NCBI GenBank assembly: GCA_023421245.1
Contig: JAEZTV010000013.1
Span: 1 to 46,785 of the forward strand
Reading direction: 5' to 3'
Origin: Bacillota bacterium
Lineage (GTDB): Bacteria > Bacillota > Clostridia > Oscillospirales > Ruminococcaceae
Length of the DNA: 46,785 bases
Shown: in pieces, positions 40,614-46,785 of the stretch
How positions within the stretch are numbered: position 1 is the stretch's first letter
Layout: every line of letters begins with the position of its first letter
The notes under the pieces: model-generated
Database searches by the model: none
Told to the model about the DNA's origin: nothing
What the model saw: only the letters and a program-made list of their open reading frames with translations
Program-made: the position numbers and the translations under genes

Positions 40614-41888
40614 ATGCCTGCCAGAGTAGTAGTCGGCGTACAGTGGGGCGACGAGGGTAAGGGTAAGATTATCGATATCCTTGCGTCACGCGCAGATGTG
40701 GTGGTAAGAAGCCAGGGCGGCAACAATGCCGGCCATACCGTAGAAAATGACGGCGAGGTGTACAAGCTGCACCTGATTCCGTCGGGAATCCTATACAAAG
40801 GCACACCCTGCTTAATTGGCTGCGGCGTGGTAATCGACCCTGTGAGCATTCTTCAGGAGATTGACGGACTGATGCAGCGCGGGATTGCCTGTGACAATCT
40901 GCGCATTGATCCGCGTGCGCATGTTGTTATGCCGTGGCATCTTGTGCTGGACGGGTTAAGTGAAGTCTATCGCGGCAAAGGTGATATCGGTACTACGCGG
41001 CGCGGTATCGGCCCTTGCTATATGGATAAGGCGGAGCGCACGGGTCTTCGCATCTACGATATCATCAATCCTGAGCTGCTGCGTGAAAAGGTTCTTGCAA
41101 CAGGGCAGCTCAAAAATAAAATTATTACTCAGGTATACGGCGGAGAGCCGGTAGACCTTGAGGATACCATTGCGCAATATACCGAATGCGGTAAGCGCCT
41201 AAAGCAATATGTCGCCGATGTATCGGTGCTCGCGTTTGAAGCGATTTCGGCGGGCAAAGACGTATTGTTTGAGGGCGCACAGGGCACACTCCTTGATATC
41301 GATGTCGGCACCTACCCCTTTGTTACTTCATCGCACCCTGTTTCGGGCGGCGTATGCACCGGTACGGGCATTGGCCCTACAGCCATCGATTCGGTACTGG
41401 GCGTATGCAAGAGCTATACCACCCGTGTTGGCAAGGGGCCGTTTCCCACCGAGCTTGACAACGAGATTGGTGAGCGCATCCGCACCGCAGGGCATGAGTT
41501 TGGCACCACCACCGGCCGCCCCCGCAGAACGGGATGGTTCGATTCGGTTATTCTGCGCCATTCGGTGCGTGTAAACGGGTTGACCGAGCTTGCGGTCAAT
41601 AAGCTGGATACCCTTTCGGGGTTAGGCCCGCTTAAGGTATGTGTGGCGTACCGTCTGCCCGATGGTACCGAGACGCGCGATTATCCTCCCACGCTCGAAG
41701 AGCTTGCGGGCTGTACCCCCGTGTACGAGGAACTGCCCGGCTTTGACGAAGATATCACCGGCTGTAAAAGCTTTAATGAGCTGCCCGCCACCTGCAAAAG
41801 CTACATTGCGCGGCTCGAGGAGCTGTGCGGCTGCCGCATCAGCATGGTAGGCGTGGGTCCTGCCCGTACTCAAAATCTGGAGCGGTAA
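40614..41888 (+). CDS. purA: Adenylosuccinate synthetase
   Basis: A 424-residue GTP-dependent enzyme that converts IMP and aspartate to adenylosuccinate, the first step from IMP to AMP. The P-loop-like QWGDEGKGKIIDIL starts at residue 10; other signatures are SQGGNNAGHTV, RRGIGPCYMDKAERTGLR, FEGAQGTLLDIDVGTYPFVTSS and TTGRPRRTGWFDSV. The ATG at 40614 follows GAGGT by 8 bases; an in-frame ATG at 40599 precedes that site and is not used. It is monocistronic: terminators lie on both sides. No purine-repressor site was recognised. Confidence 0.98.
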   Translation: MPARVVVGVQWGDEGKGKIIDILASRADVVVRSQGGNNAGHTVENDGEVYKLHLIPSGILYKGTPCLIGCGVVIDPVSILQEIDGLMQRGIACDNLRIDPRAHVVMPWHLVLDGLSEVYRGKGDIGTTRRGIGPCYMDKAERTGLRIYDIINPELLREKVLATGQLKNKIITQVYGGEPVDLEDTIAQYTECGKRLKQYVADVSVLAFEAISAGKDVLFEGAQGTLLDIDVGTYPFVTSSHPVSGGVCTGTGIGPTAIDSVLGVCKSYTTRVGKGPFPTELDNEIGERIRTAGHEFGTTTGRPRRTGWFDSVILRHSVRVNGLTELAVNKLDTLSGLGPLKVCVAYRLPDGTETRDYPPTLEELAGCTPVYEELPGFDEDITGCKSFNELPATCKSYIARLEELCGCRISMVGVGPARTQNLER

Positions 41889-41924
41889 GGGCAAGGCTCA
41901 CAAATCAAATACGTTGTAAACATC

Positions 41925-41965
41925 CCCGGCATGCATATCCTGAGAATGCGTGCCGGGTGATTTTT
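41925..41965 (+). terminator. Terminator of purA
   Basis: CCCGGCATGCAT (41925-41936) pairs with ATGCGTGCCGGG (41946-41957, one wobble), followed by TGATTTTTC. Confidence 0.85.
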
Positions 41966-42082
41966 CTATTATGGAGCCGGAGGGGTTCAAGCGATACCAA
42001 GAAAAATATTATCGGGGAAGAATGGGATTTTTTTGAGTGTATGGTCGTTTTATAGTAAAGGGCTACTGAACAAACGGCTTTT

Positions 42083-42106
42083 CAGCCATTCAGCCATTCA
42101 GCCATT
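42083..42106. repeat. Three tandem copies of CAGCCATT
   Basis: CAGCCATT occurs at 42083-42090, 42091-42098 and 42099-42106. On the minus strand this creates three successive AATGGCTG units across the end of a short coding remnant. Such arrays vary by slippage. Confidence 0.85.
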
Positions 42107-42173
42107 CTTTGATGTCTTCTTGATTGAATTGGACGGTGTTTTTTACGCCCTTGGATAGCTTAGCCTTCGAACC
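42090..42173 (-). pseudogene. Possible C-terminal remnant of a helix-turn-helix protein
   Basis: After an in-frame stop, 27 codons read GSKAKLSKGVKNTVQFNQED followed by IKEWLNG and a stop. The V-x-F-x-x-E-D-I-x-E-W-L pattern resembles the end of excisionase/MerR-like DNA-binding domains. There is no start codon or ribosome binding site, so it would be a decayed fragment. It may equally be chance. The remainder of the gap 41889-42240 holds only terminators and the tandem repeat. Confidence 0.3.
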
Positions 42174-42180
42174 TTATATC

Positions 42181-42215
42181 AAAACCCCACCCCCCTGATT
42201 GGCGGGTGGGGTTTT
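42181..42215. terminator. Bidirectional terminator downstream of the minus-strand ABC gene
   Basis: AAAACCCCACCC (42181-42192) pairs with GGGTGGGGTTTT (42204-42215), with A and T runs on both sides. It closes the leftward ABC transcript at 42241. Confidence 0.85.
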
Positions 42216-42240
42216 ATTTCGATGATGTACAGCTAAAACC

Positions 42241-43929
42241 TTACTGTATTTGAAGATGAAAGAATCGCGAGAACGCATCCTGTGACGCAAGCAGATCCGC
42301 AAGGCTGCCGCGCTGGATAATCGCTCCGTCCTCCATATAGAGAATCTCATCATATAACCCCAGCAGCTCGGCGTTCATGTTATGGGTGATGGTGACAAGC
42401 GTAAGGTCTGTACGCGACAGCAGCCGGCGCTCGATGTCGTATGCCGTCTGCATATCAATGGCGGAGGTTCCTTCATCCAGTACCATCAGGGGCTTTTGCT
42501 CAATCAACGCCCTTGCAACGGCAATACGTTGGCGTTCGCCCCCTGACAGGGCGGCCCCGTTTTCCCCCACCGGCGTATCAAGACCGCCGGGCAGCCGTTC
42601 AATCAACGAATTGATGCCGCTTGCCGCAACGGCCTGATGCAGTGTTTCACCCGTTTGAGTGCGGTACAGGCAGATGTTATGCCGTATTGTATCGGTGAAC
42701 AGATACACGTTTTGGTGAATCACCGAGATTAGATTGCGCAGCGTATCGGGGTTTAAGGTGAGAAGCTCTCTGCCGTCGTACAAGATACTACCGGAATAGC
42801 CCGCATGGTCGCCGCAAAGCAAGCGAATAAGCGTTGTTTTGCCGCAGCCGCTGCGCCCGGCCAGCGCGTATTTTTTACCCTTTTCAAGAACAAGGCTTAC
42901 CCCGCGCAAAACGGATTGACTCCCCGTGTAGCCAAAATGCAGATCGCGCACCGTGATATGCTGTGTGAAGGCTGCGGGCTCGGTACCGGTAAAATCGGTG
43001 TCTGTGTAATCTGCAATTGATTCCAATCGGGCAAGCACCGGCATCACGCCCTGTATTCTGGGGGCATTTTGCATGATAAGCATAAGCGGCGTGACAAACG
43101 AGCTGCTCAGCTGAATCAGCGCAAGCAACACGCCCGGTGTAATGGTGCCTATAATCACGAGATACGCGCCGATGAAAAAGCCGGAGAACAGCGTGAGGTA
43201 TGCCAAAACCTCCGAAATGTTCTCGTTTGCCGTCAGCATACGATCACTGCGCGCTACGGCATGGATTAGGCGGTTGTTTTGACGGTTAAACTCTTCGCGG
43301 ATGGGTGCGTCAAGGAGATAGGATTTAATGACTTCGTAGCCTGTAAGAAAACCCTTGGTTTTGGTTGTAAAACAACCCAGTGCCTTTGAAAGGGCGTCCT
43401 GCCTGTTTTGCAGCGCCTTGCCAAACAGCATCGGTACGGTGAGCATCAGCACAAGACAGCCAATCAGGCACAGGGCAATCAGCGGGCTGATGGTAAACAG
43501 CACCACAAGCGCCGCAACAAACAGCACCCCCTGCTGCAGCGTCATTATCAGCGGAAGGATATAGTTTTCCTCTACCAGCTTGATGTCGTTGGTCAATGCC
43601 GAGATGTAATCCGCCGTATCACAGGCGGCAAAGCTCTGCGGGTTTTGCCGGAGCAGCCCATCAAACACTCTTCCGCGCAGCAGGCCCATGACATTTCGTG
43701 TTAACCGCTTGCTGACGGCGGTACATACAAACCCCAGAACCCCAATCAGCACAAGGTATAGGACGGCACCCACCAGCACCTCGCGAAAGTCGGAGAGATT
43801 GCCGTCAACGGCAGTATCGGTTACCCTTTGCAGCACAATGGCGATAAACACGTATGCCGCAGAGCTTACAATGCTAAGCAGGATAGTGGTGGCAAGCAGG
43901 AAGCGATATCGCCTGAAACACTCTTTCAT
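42241..43929 (-). CDS. ABC exporter, membrane-ATPase fusion
   Basis: A 562-residue type I ABC exporter. Six helices fill about 1-310; the ATPase has GRSGCGKT (Walker A, near 357), VIHQN (Q loop), ALSGGERQRIAVARAL (signature), PLMVLDEGTSAID (Walker B with intact Glu) and TITHNM (switch His). All catalytic residues are canonical, so it may act as a homodimer. The ATG at 43929 follows GGGGTG by 9 bases; frames open upstream lack a site. A TTGACA/TATTGT promoter with a 32-bp palindrome lies upstream, and the adjacent gene encodes an ArsR-like regulator. It is unlike the heterodimeric pair near 4418. Substrate unknown; toxic compound or peptide export is possible. Confidence 0.92.
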   Translation of the reverse strand: MKECFRRYRFLLATTILLSIVSSAAYVFIAIVLQRVTDTAVDGNLSDFREVLVGAVLYLVLIGVLGFVCTAVSKRLTRNVMGLLRGRVFDGLLRQNPQSFAACDTADYISALTNDIKLVEENYILPLIMTLQQGVLFVAALVVLFTISPLIALCLIGCLVLMLTVPMLFGKALQNRQDALSKALGCFTTKTKGFLTGYEVIKSYLLDAPIREEFNRQNNRLIHAVARSDRMLTANENISEVLAYLTLFSGFFIGAYLVIIGTITPGVLLALIQLSSSFVTPLMLIMQNAPRIQGVMPVLARLESIADYTDTDFTGTEPAAFTQHITVRDLHFGYTGSQSVLRGVSLVLEKGKKYALAGRSGCGKTTLIRLLCGDHAGYSGSILYDGRELLTLNPDTLRNLISVIHQNVYLFTDTIRHNICLYRTQTGETLHQAVAASGINSLIERLPGGLDTPVGENGAALSGGERQRIAVARALIEQKPLMVLDEGTSAIDMQTAYDIERRLLSRTDLTLVTITHNMNAELLGLYDEILYMEDGAIIQRGSLADLLASQDAFSRFFHLQIQ

Positions 43930-43981
43930 AATAAGACACCCCATTCGATTAGCGTAAAATGTATTTGATTGCGATGATACA

Positions 43982-44010
43982 ACAATACTATATAATTTTA
44001 CACATGTCAA
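43982..44010 (-). promoter_or_regulatory. Promoter of the minus-strand ABC exporter
   Basis: On the minus strand TTGACA (44010-44005) and TATTGT (43987-43982) have a 17-base spacer, about 50 bases before the start codon. Confidence 0.75.
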
Positions 44011-44039
44011 TAATATTAGATGGTTATCTAACATTATTG
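44008..44039. promoter_or_regulatory. 32-bp palindromic operator overlapping the exporter -35 box
   Basis: The 14-base arms 44008-44021 and 44026-44039 are inverted with a single mismatch around GGTT. The palindrome overlaps the -35 element by three bases. Size and AT-richness fit ArsR/SmtB sites; the regulator encoded next door is the obvious candidate. Confidence 0.75.
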
Positions 44040-44054
44040 CAGCGGAAGGCAGTA

Positions 44055-44094
44055 TAAAAAGCAAGACACCGATACGATCTGTATCCGGTGTCTT
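44055..44094 (-). terminator. Terminator of the ArsR-like gene (minus strand)
   Basis: AAGACACC-GATAC (44063-44075) pairs with GTATC-CGGTGTCTT (44081-44094, one bulge). The minus-strand tail is GCTTTTTAT. So the regulator and exporter are separate transcripts. Confidence 0.8.
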
Positions 44095-44125
44095 GCGGGT
44101 ATGTGGGAAGTATTGGCGTCGTGTT

Positions 44126-45154
44126 TTACAGCAGTGTTTGTTCCAGCGCGTTTAAAAATTTGCGGATGGCGTCAGCCTGCAGATGGTAGTATATACGGTT
44201 CCCCTGCTTAGTTACCCCCACAAATCCGCAGGTAAGCAATACGCCCAGGTGGTGTGACATGGTGGCAGCGGTAAGCCCCAGCTCCTGCGCTATCTCCATG
44301 TTGTATTTGGGGGAGTGTTTGAGCGAACGCATTACTGCGAGCTTGCTGTTGTCGCTCAGCGCCTTCAGGCAGAGCAGCAAATTCTCGGTCTCGAAGGGCG
44401 TGTCGGCGCTTCGCGGTAGAAACGGGGTAAGCAGCCCGTAGTAGCAAGACCCCGAAACAACCAGCTGAGAAAGGGCCAGCGCAAGCGAGGGGTAGACGGA
44501 ACACGGCTGCGGCAGCGAATCGGCAAGGTTGCAGAACAGTTCGTCCTGCCTGCCGTCAACCATCTTTTGATACAATGAAATCAGCCGCTTGAGCGGGCCT
44601 TTTATCTCATTGTATGCTTTGTCGAATGCGATGCGGTTGTTTTTGACAAGCTCCATTAATCGGGCAAGGTGTGCACCGGGCGACTGCATTATCTTCATCA
44701 GCTTCCATTTCGTCGCCTCTGAAAGCGCGGTGCAATCCCAAAACGCTACGATATCGGAGAGTGTCTGCGCCTTTTCTGCCGGGGAATCGGGAGCGAAAAG
44801 CTCCCTGTAAATCGTGAGAATCTCGGCGTTGATGTCGTCGTCTGAAAATTGTGAAAGCCTTGGTATTTCGTCACGATTTTCACACAATAAGGCGAGCAGG
44901 ATAAGAAAAAAATCATCATCCGCCTGCGCAAAGAAAAAATCACTTTGTGCTGAGGGTACGCGGTGCTTTTCAAATGTTCTTACATACCGCTCAAATATTT
45001 TCATATGTTTTTCGTAAAAATCCGTGGCGTCCAGCCCATGCTCGGTAAGAGAGGAGAGCATCTCCTGCTTCGTTTGTTCCAGCTTATCCGACACAAACAG
45101 CAGCCACACGGTTTCTAAAAAAGGGTCAAGCTCGGTATGGATGATGTTTTGCAT
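44126..45154 (-). CDS. ArsR-type regulator with large N-terminal domain
   Basis: A 342-residue protein with a winged-helix ArsR domain at the C-terminus (about 265-340): CLKALSDNSKLAVMRSLKHS, then YNMEIAQELGLTAATMSHHL for the recognition helix, and GFVGVTKQGNRIYYHL for the wing. The first 260 residues are helical, with no metal-type Cys cluster, and do not match a domain I can name. The size is about three times that of a simple ArsR, which suggests a ligand-sensing N-terminal domain. The ATG at 45154 follows AGGAGG by 7 bases. It is upstream of, and probably regulates, the ABC exporter gene; the palindrome at 44008-44039 is the candidate target. Confidence 0.85.
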   Translation of the reverse strand: MQNIIHTELDPFLETVWLLFVSDKLEQTKQEMLSSLTEHGLDATDFYEKHMKIFERYVRTFEKHRVPSAQSDFFFAQADDDFFLILLALLCENRDEIPRLSQFSDDDINAEILTIYRELFAPDSPAEKAQTLSDIVAFWDCTALSEATKWKLMKIMQSPGAHLARLMELVKNNRIAFDKAYNEIKGPLKRLISLYQKMVDGRQDELFCNLADSLPQPCSVYPSLALALSQLVVSGSCYYGLLTPFLPRSADTPFETENLLLCLKALSDNSKLAVMRSLKHSPKYNMEIAQELGLTAATMSHHLGVLLTCGFVGVTKQGNRIYYHLQADAIRKFLNALEQTLL

Positions 45155-45224
45155 GGGCGTGCCTCCTATTCGCTGCTTACGCAAGGCGGGAACAGACAAT
45201 ATCGAAAACGCCTTGCATGAGTTA

Positions 45225-45253
45225 AGTATATGACATCACAACCGGTATATCAA
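45225..45253 (-). promoter_or_regulatory. Promoter of the ArsR-like gene
   Basis: On the minus strand TTGATA (45253-45248) and TATACT (45230-45225) are 17 bases apart, about 70 bases before the ATG. Confidence 0.7.
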
Positions 45254-45305
45254 GTACCAGTACCGTTGCATGGTATAAAAACCCTGTATCCGGAAGGAAG
45301 TTTTT

Positions 45306-45334
45306 AAACCGGAAATCCAATGGATTTCCGGTTT
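45306..45334. repeat. 29-base perfect palindrome in a gene-free gap
   Basis: AAACCGGAAATCCA (45306-45319) and TGGATTTCCGGTTT (45321-45334) are perfect inverses around one base. No strong T-run follows in either direction. It lies in the 458-base gap 45155-45612, which otherwise contains only the ArsR-gene promoter and AT-rich DNA. Confidence 0.6.
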
Positions 45335-45612
45335 AGGCTTATCAATTGTTTTGTTGCAGGGATATAAGCTGCTCGATCGTGTTGTGTTTTGTCGGGCAAT
45401 CTTTGGATTATGTAATTGGCGCCGCGCGAAAGCATGTATTTCCATAAAATTCTTGTATGAACTTCATACTAAATAACACCTGATACGCAAACAATAGCAT
45501 TAGCAAAAAACACCGTATCCGCATCTTATTACTTAAATGTAAAAAGGCAAACACAAACGGCATAAAAGAAGGATATTGTGTTAAAAATACACGTGGAGGT
45601 GTTGCTTGAACT

Positions 45613-46395
45613 ATGGGAAATCTTCATTTTGGTAAAAACAAGGTCGGCAAATTCATCAAGGGGAATGGTTTTTACATTGCGCTGGCAATCTGTCTTGCAG
45701 GCGCGGGCCTTGCATCATGGGCGGCAATTAATGGCACACTAAACAAGCTTACAACACAGGAGCCGATTGTAGCGGAAAGTGAAGGTGAAAACGATTGGGA
45801 TTTTCCCGAGATAGAGGAGGCAGGACGCAACGAGGAATCGCTGCCTATCGAGAACAACGCGCCCTCCGAATCACCAGAATTATCGGAGGAATTGCAATCG
45901 CCGCAGGACTCTGCTACTACCTTGGACGATACGCAAGATTCATTGCAAACTGTCGTACCGCAGGTGCCGCAGCAAGACTTATTGTTCGTGCTTCCCATCT
46001 CCGGTAATATGATTAACAGTTATTCCGGCGGTGAACTTGTGCTGGATAAGACAATGAATGATTGGCGCACGCATAACGGTGTGGACTTTGCCGCGAAATC
46101 GGGCACACCGGTTAAGGCGGTAACCGATGGTACCGTAACACGGGTTTATACGGATGATATGTGGGGAACAGTGGTAGAGATTACACATGCCGGCGGCATG
46201 GTAAGCAGATACTGTTCGCTGACCGATGGTGTAACGGTTGCCGAGGGTGATACAGTTGAAATTGGTGAGGTTATTGGTTGTGTAGGTGACACCGCTCTTG
46301 CCGAGGTAGGGCTTCCCACCCATCTGCACTTTGAAGTGCTGGTTGACGGAGAATATGTAGACCCCCTTGCAGCAATTGAAAAGAACGCCGACTAA
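45613..46395 (+). CDS. spoIIQ: M23 peptidase, probable SpoIIQ
   Basis: A 260-residue protein with one membrane anchor (about 20-38), an acidic, Ser/Pro-rich linker (about 50-120), and a LytM/M23 domain (about 125-255). All zinc ligands are intact: His154 and Asp158 (HNGVD) and HLH (His237, His239). In clostridial SpoIIQ these residues are commonly kept, whereas Bacillus subtilis SpoIIQ has a degenerate site. SpoIIQ is made in the forespore and joins SpoIIIAH across the two membranes. The call rests on domain layout and the neighbouring spoIIID. GGAGGTG lies 11 bases upstream of the ATG, rather far. Confidence 0.78.
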   Translation: MGNLHFGKNKVGKFIKGNGFYIALAICLAGAGLASWAAINGTLNKLTTQEPIVAESEGENDWDFPEIEEAGRNEESLPIENNAPSESPELSEELQSPQDSATTLDDTQDSLQTVVPQVPQQDLLFVLPISGNMINSYSGGELVLDKTMNDWRTHNGVDFAAKSGTPVKAVTDGTVTRVYTDDMWGTVVEITHAGGMVSRYCSLTDGVTVAEGDTVEIGEVIGCVGDTALAEVGLPTHLHFEVLVDGEYVDPLAAIEKNAD

Positions 46396-46473
46396 ACGTT
46401 TAGAGTACAAGAAAGGCAGCGCAGAAATCAAAAAGGTTTCTGCGCTGCAGTTATGTACTAGTGGTTATGGTGT

Positions 46474-46752
46474 TTAAAACCGATACAGGGTTTGGGGAGT
46501 TCCCCTGTTCCCAAGGTATTTCTCCTTTGTCGCCTGCCCGCCGCGAATGTGTCGCTCGGCCTTGTTGTGTTCCAGCAGTTCTTTCACCTGAAGGTACAAT
46601 GCCTTATTCACCTTGCGCAGGCGATCGGTGACGTCTTTATGTACCGTACTCTTAGAGATTCCAAATGCCTTTGCGGCGCCCCTGACTGTCTGCTTATTTT
46701 CGATCATATATAATGCGAGCTGTGCAGCGCGCTCCTCCGGATTCCCCTTCAC
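46474..46752 (-). CDS. spoIIID: Stage III sporulation transcriptional regulator SpoIIID
   Basis: A 92-residue helix-turn-helix regulator of mother-cell genes. Family hallmarks: ENKQTVRGAAKAFGISKSTV (recognition helix-turn-helix near 18-37), HKDVTDRLRKVN, then KELLEHNKAERHIRGGQATK, the conserved C-terminal extension. SpoIIID acts after sigma-E, turning sets of sigma-E and sigma-K genes up or down. The start is GTG at 46752 with GGAAGGGG 10 bases upstream; the frame remains open to the window edge but family members begin here. It converges on the SpoIIQ-like gene 78 bases away. Confidence 0.95.
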   Translation of the reverse strand: MKGNPEERAAQLALYMIENKQTVRGAAKAFGISKSTVHKDVTDRLRKVNKALYLQVKELLEHNKAERHIRGGQATKEKYLGNRGTPQTLYRF

Positions 46753-46785
46753 TGTACCGTGTCCCCTTCCACGTTTATTCTCATA

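Noticed and set aside
45550..45612. Sigma-F promoter for the SpoIIQ-like gene (GCATA with a GTTAAAAAT)
   Set aside because: The -10 match is imperfect, and the implied start would fall on the ribosome binding site.

Overview
The window looks like a chromosome segment from an endospore-forming, probably motile anaerobe of the Clostridia, most likely the Oscillospirales/Ruminococcaceae side. Support: gpr, spoIIP, a SpoIIQ-type M23 protein and spoIIID; a chemotaxis receptor end; the Gram-positive hrcA-grpE-dnaK-dnaJ order with a perfect CIRCE operator; a T-box leader before hisS-aspS; LuxS; and strong AGGAGG-type ribosome binding sites. No rRNA, tRNA, CRISPR, insertion sequence or prophage was found. 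This is mostly core chromosome with a few accessory cassettes.

Layout. 1-158: end of a chemotaxis receptor. 558-2264: PiT phosphate permease plus DUF47 partner, preceded by three 11-bp-spaced repeats that resemble a PhoP box. 2841-3554: orphan LytTR response regulator. 3872-8052: MarR regulator and a heterodimeric ABC exporter whose first half has a degenerate ATP site, behind a strong promoter and a 33-bp palindrome. 8127-13233 (minus): hrcA-grpE-dnaK-dnaJ, with a repeat-containing dnaJ leader. 13818-14470 (minus): small membrane protein and rpsT, with a possible structured RNA between 13508 and 13817. 14665-16704: gpr and spoIIP, convergent. 17002-17900: a small membrane protein and a bactofilin-like gene with no visible start. 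18306-20811: hflK, hflC and a prolyl-tRNA editing protein.

21033-30187 is a carbohydrate sensing and uptake locus: a membrane-anchored solute-binding protein, a YesM-type kinase, a YesN-type AraC response regulator, then two LplB/LplC-type permeases and a second, lipoprotein-type binding protein. No ATPase or glycoside hydrolase is present, so the substrate is unknown. The proposed reading is that the first binding protein senses ligand with the kinase and the second serves transport.

30394-34231: T-box-controlled hisS-aspS; the candidate specifier and the T-box sequence both point to tRNA-Asp. 34292-37296 (minus): CDF metal transporter, MltG, QueT with a structured leader. 37540-41888: luxS; an acyltransferase, basic small protein and zinc-ribbon membrane protein operon; purA. 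42241-45154 (minus): ABC exporter and ArsR regulator, with a palindrome touching the exporter's -35 box. 45613-46752: SpoIIQ-like peptidase and spoIIID, convergent.

The most notable points are the binding-protein/kinase/regulator/importer locus, the dual-nature MarR palindrome, the ArsR operator, a 53-bp repeat present in two inverted copies, the possible non-coding RNA region, and the bactofilin-like gene lacking a start.
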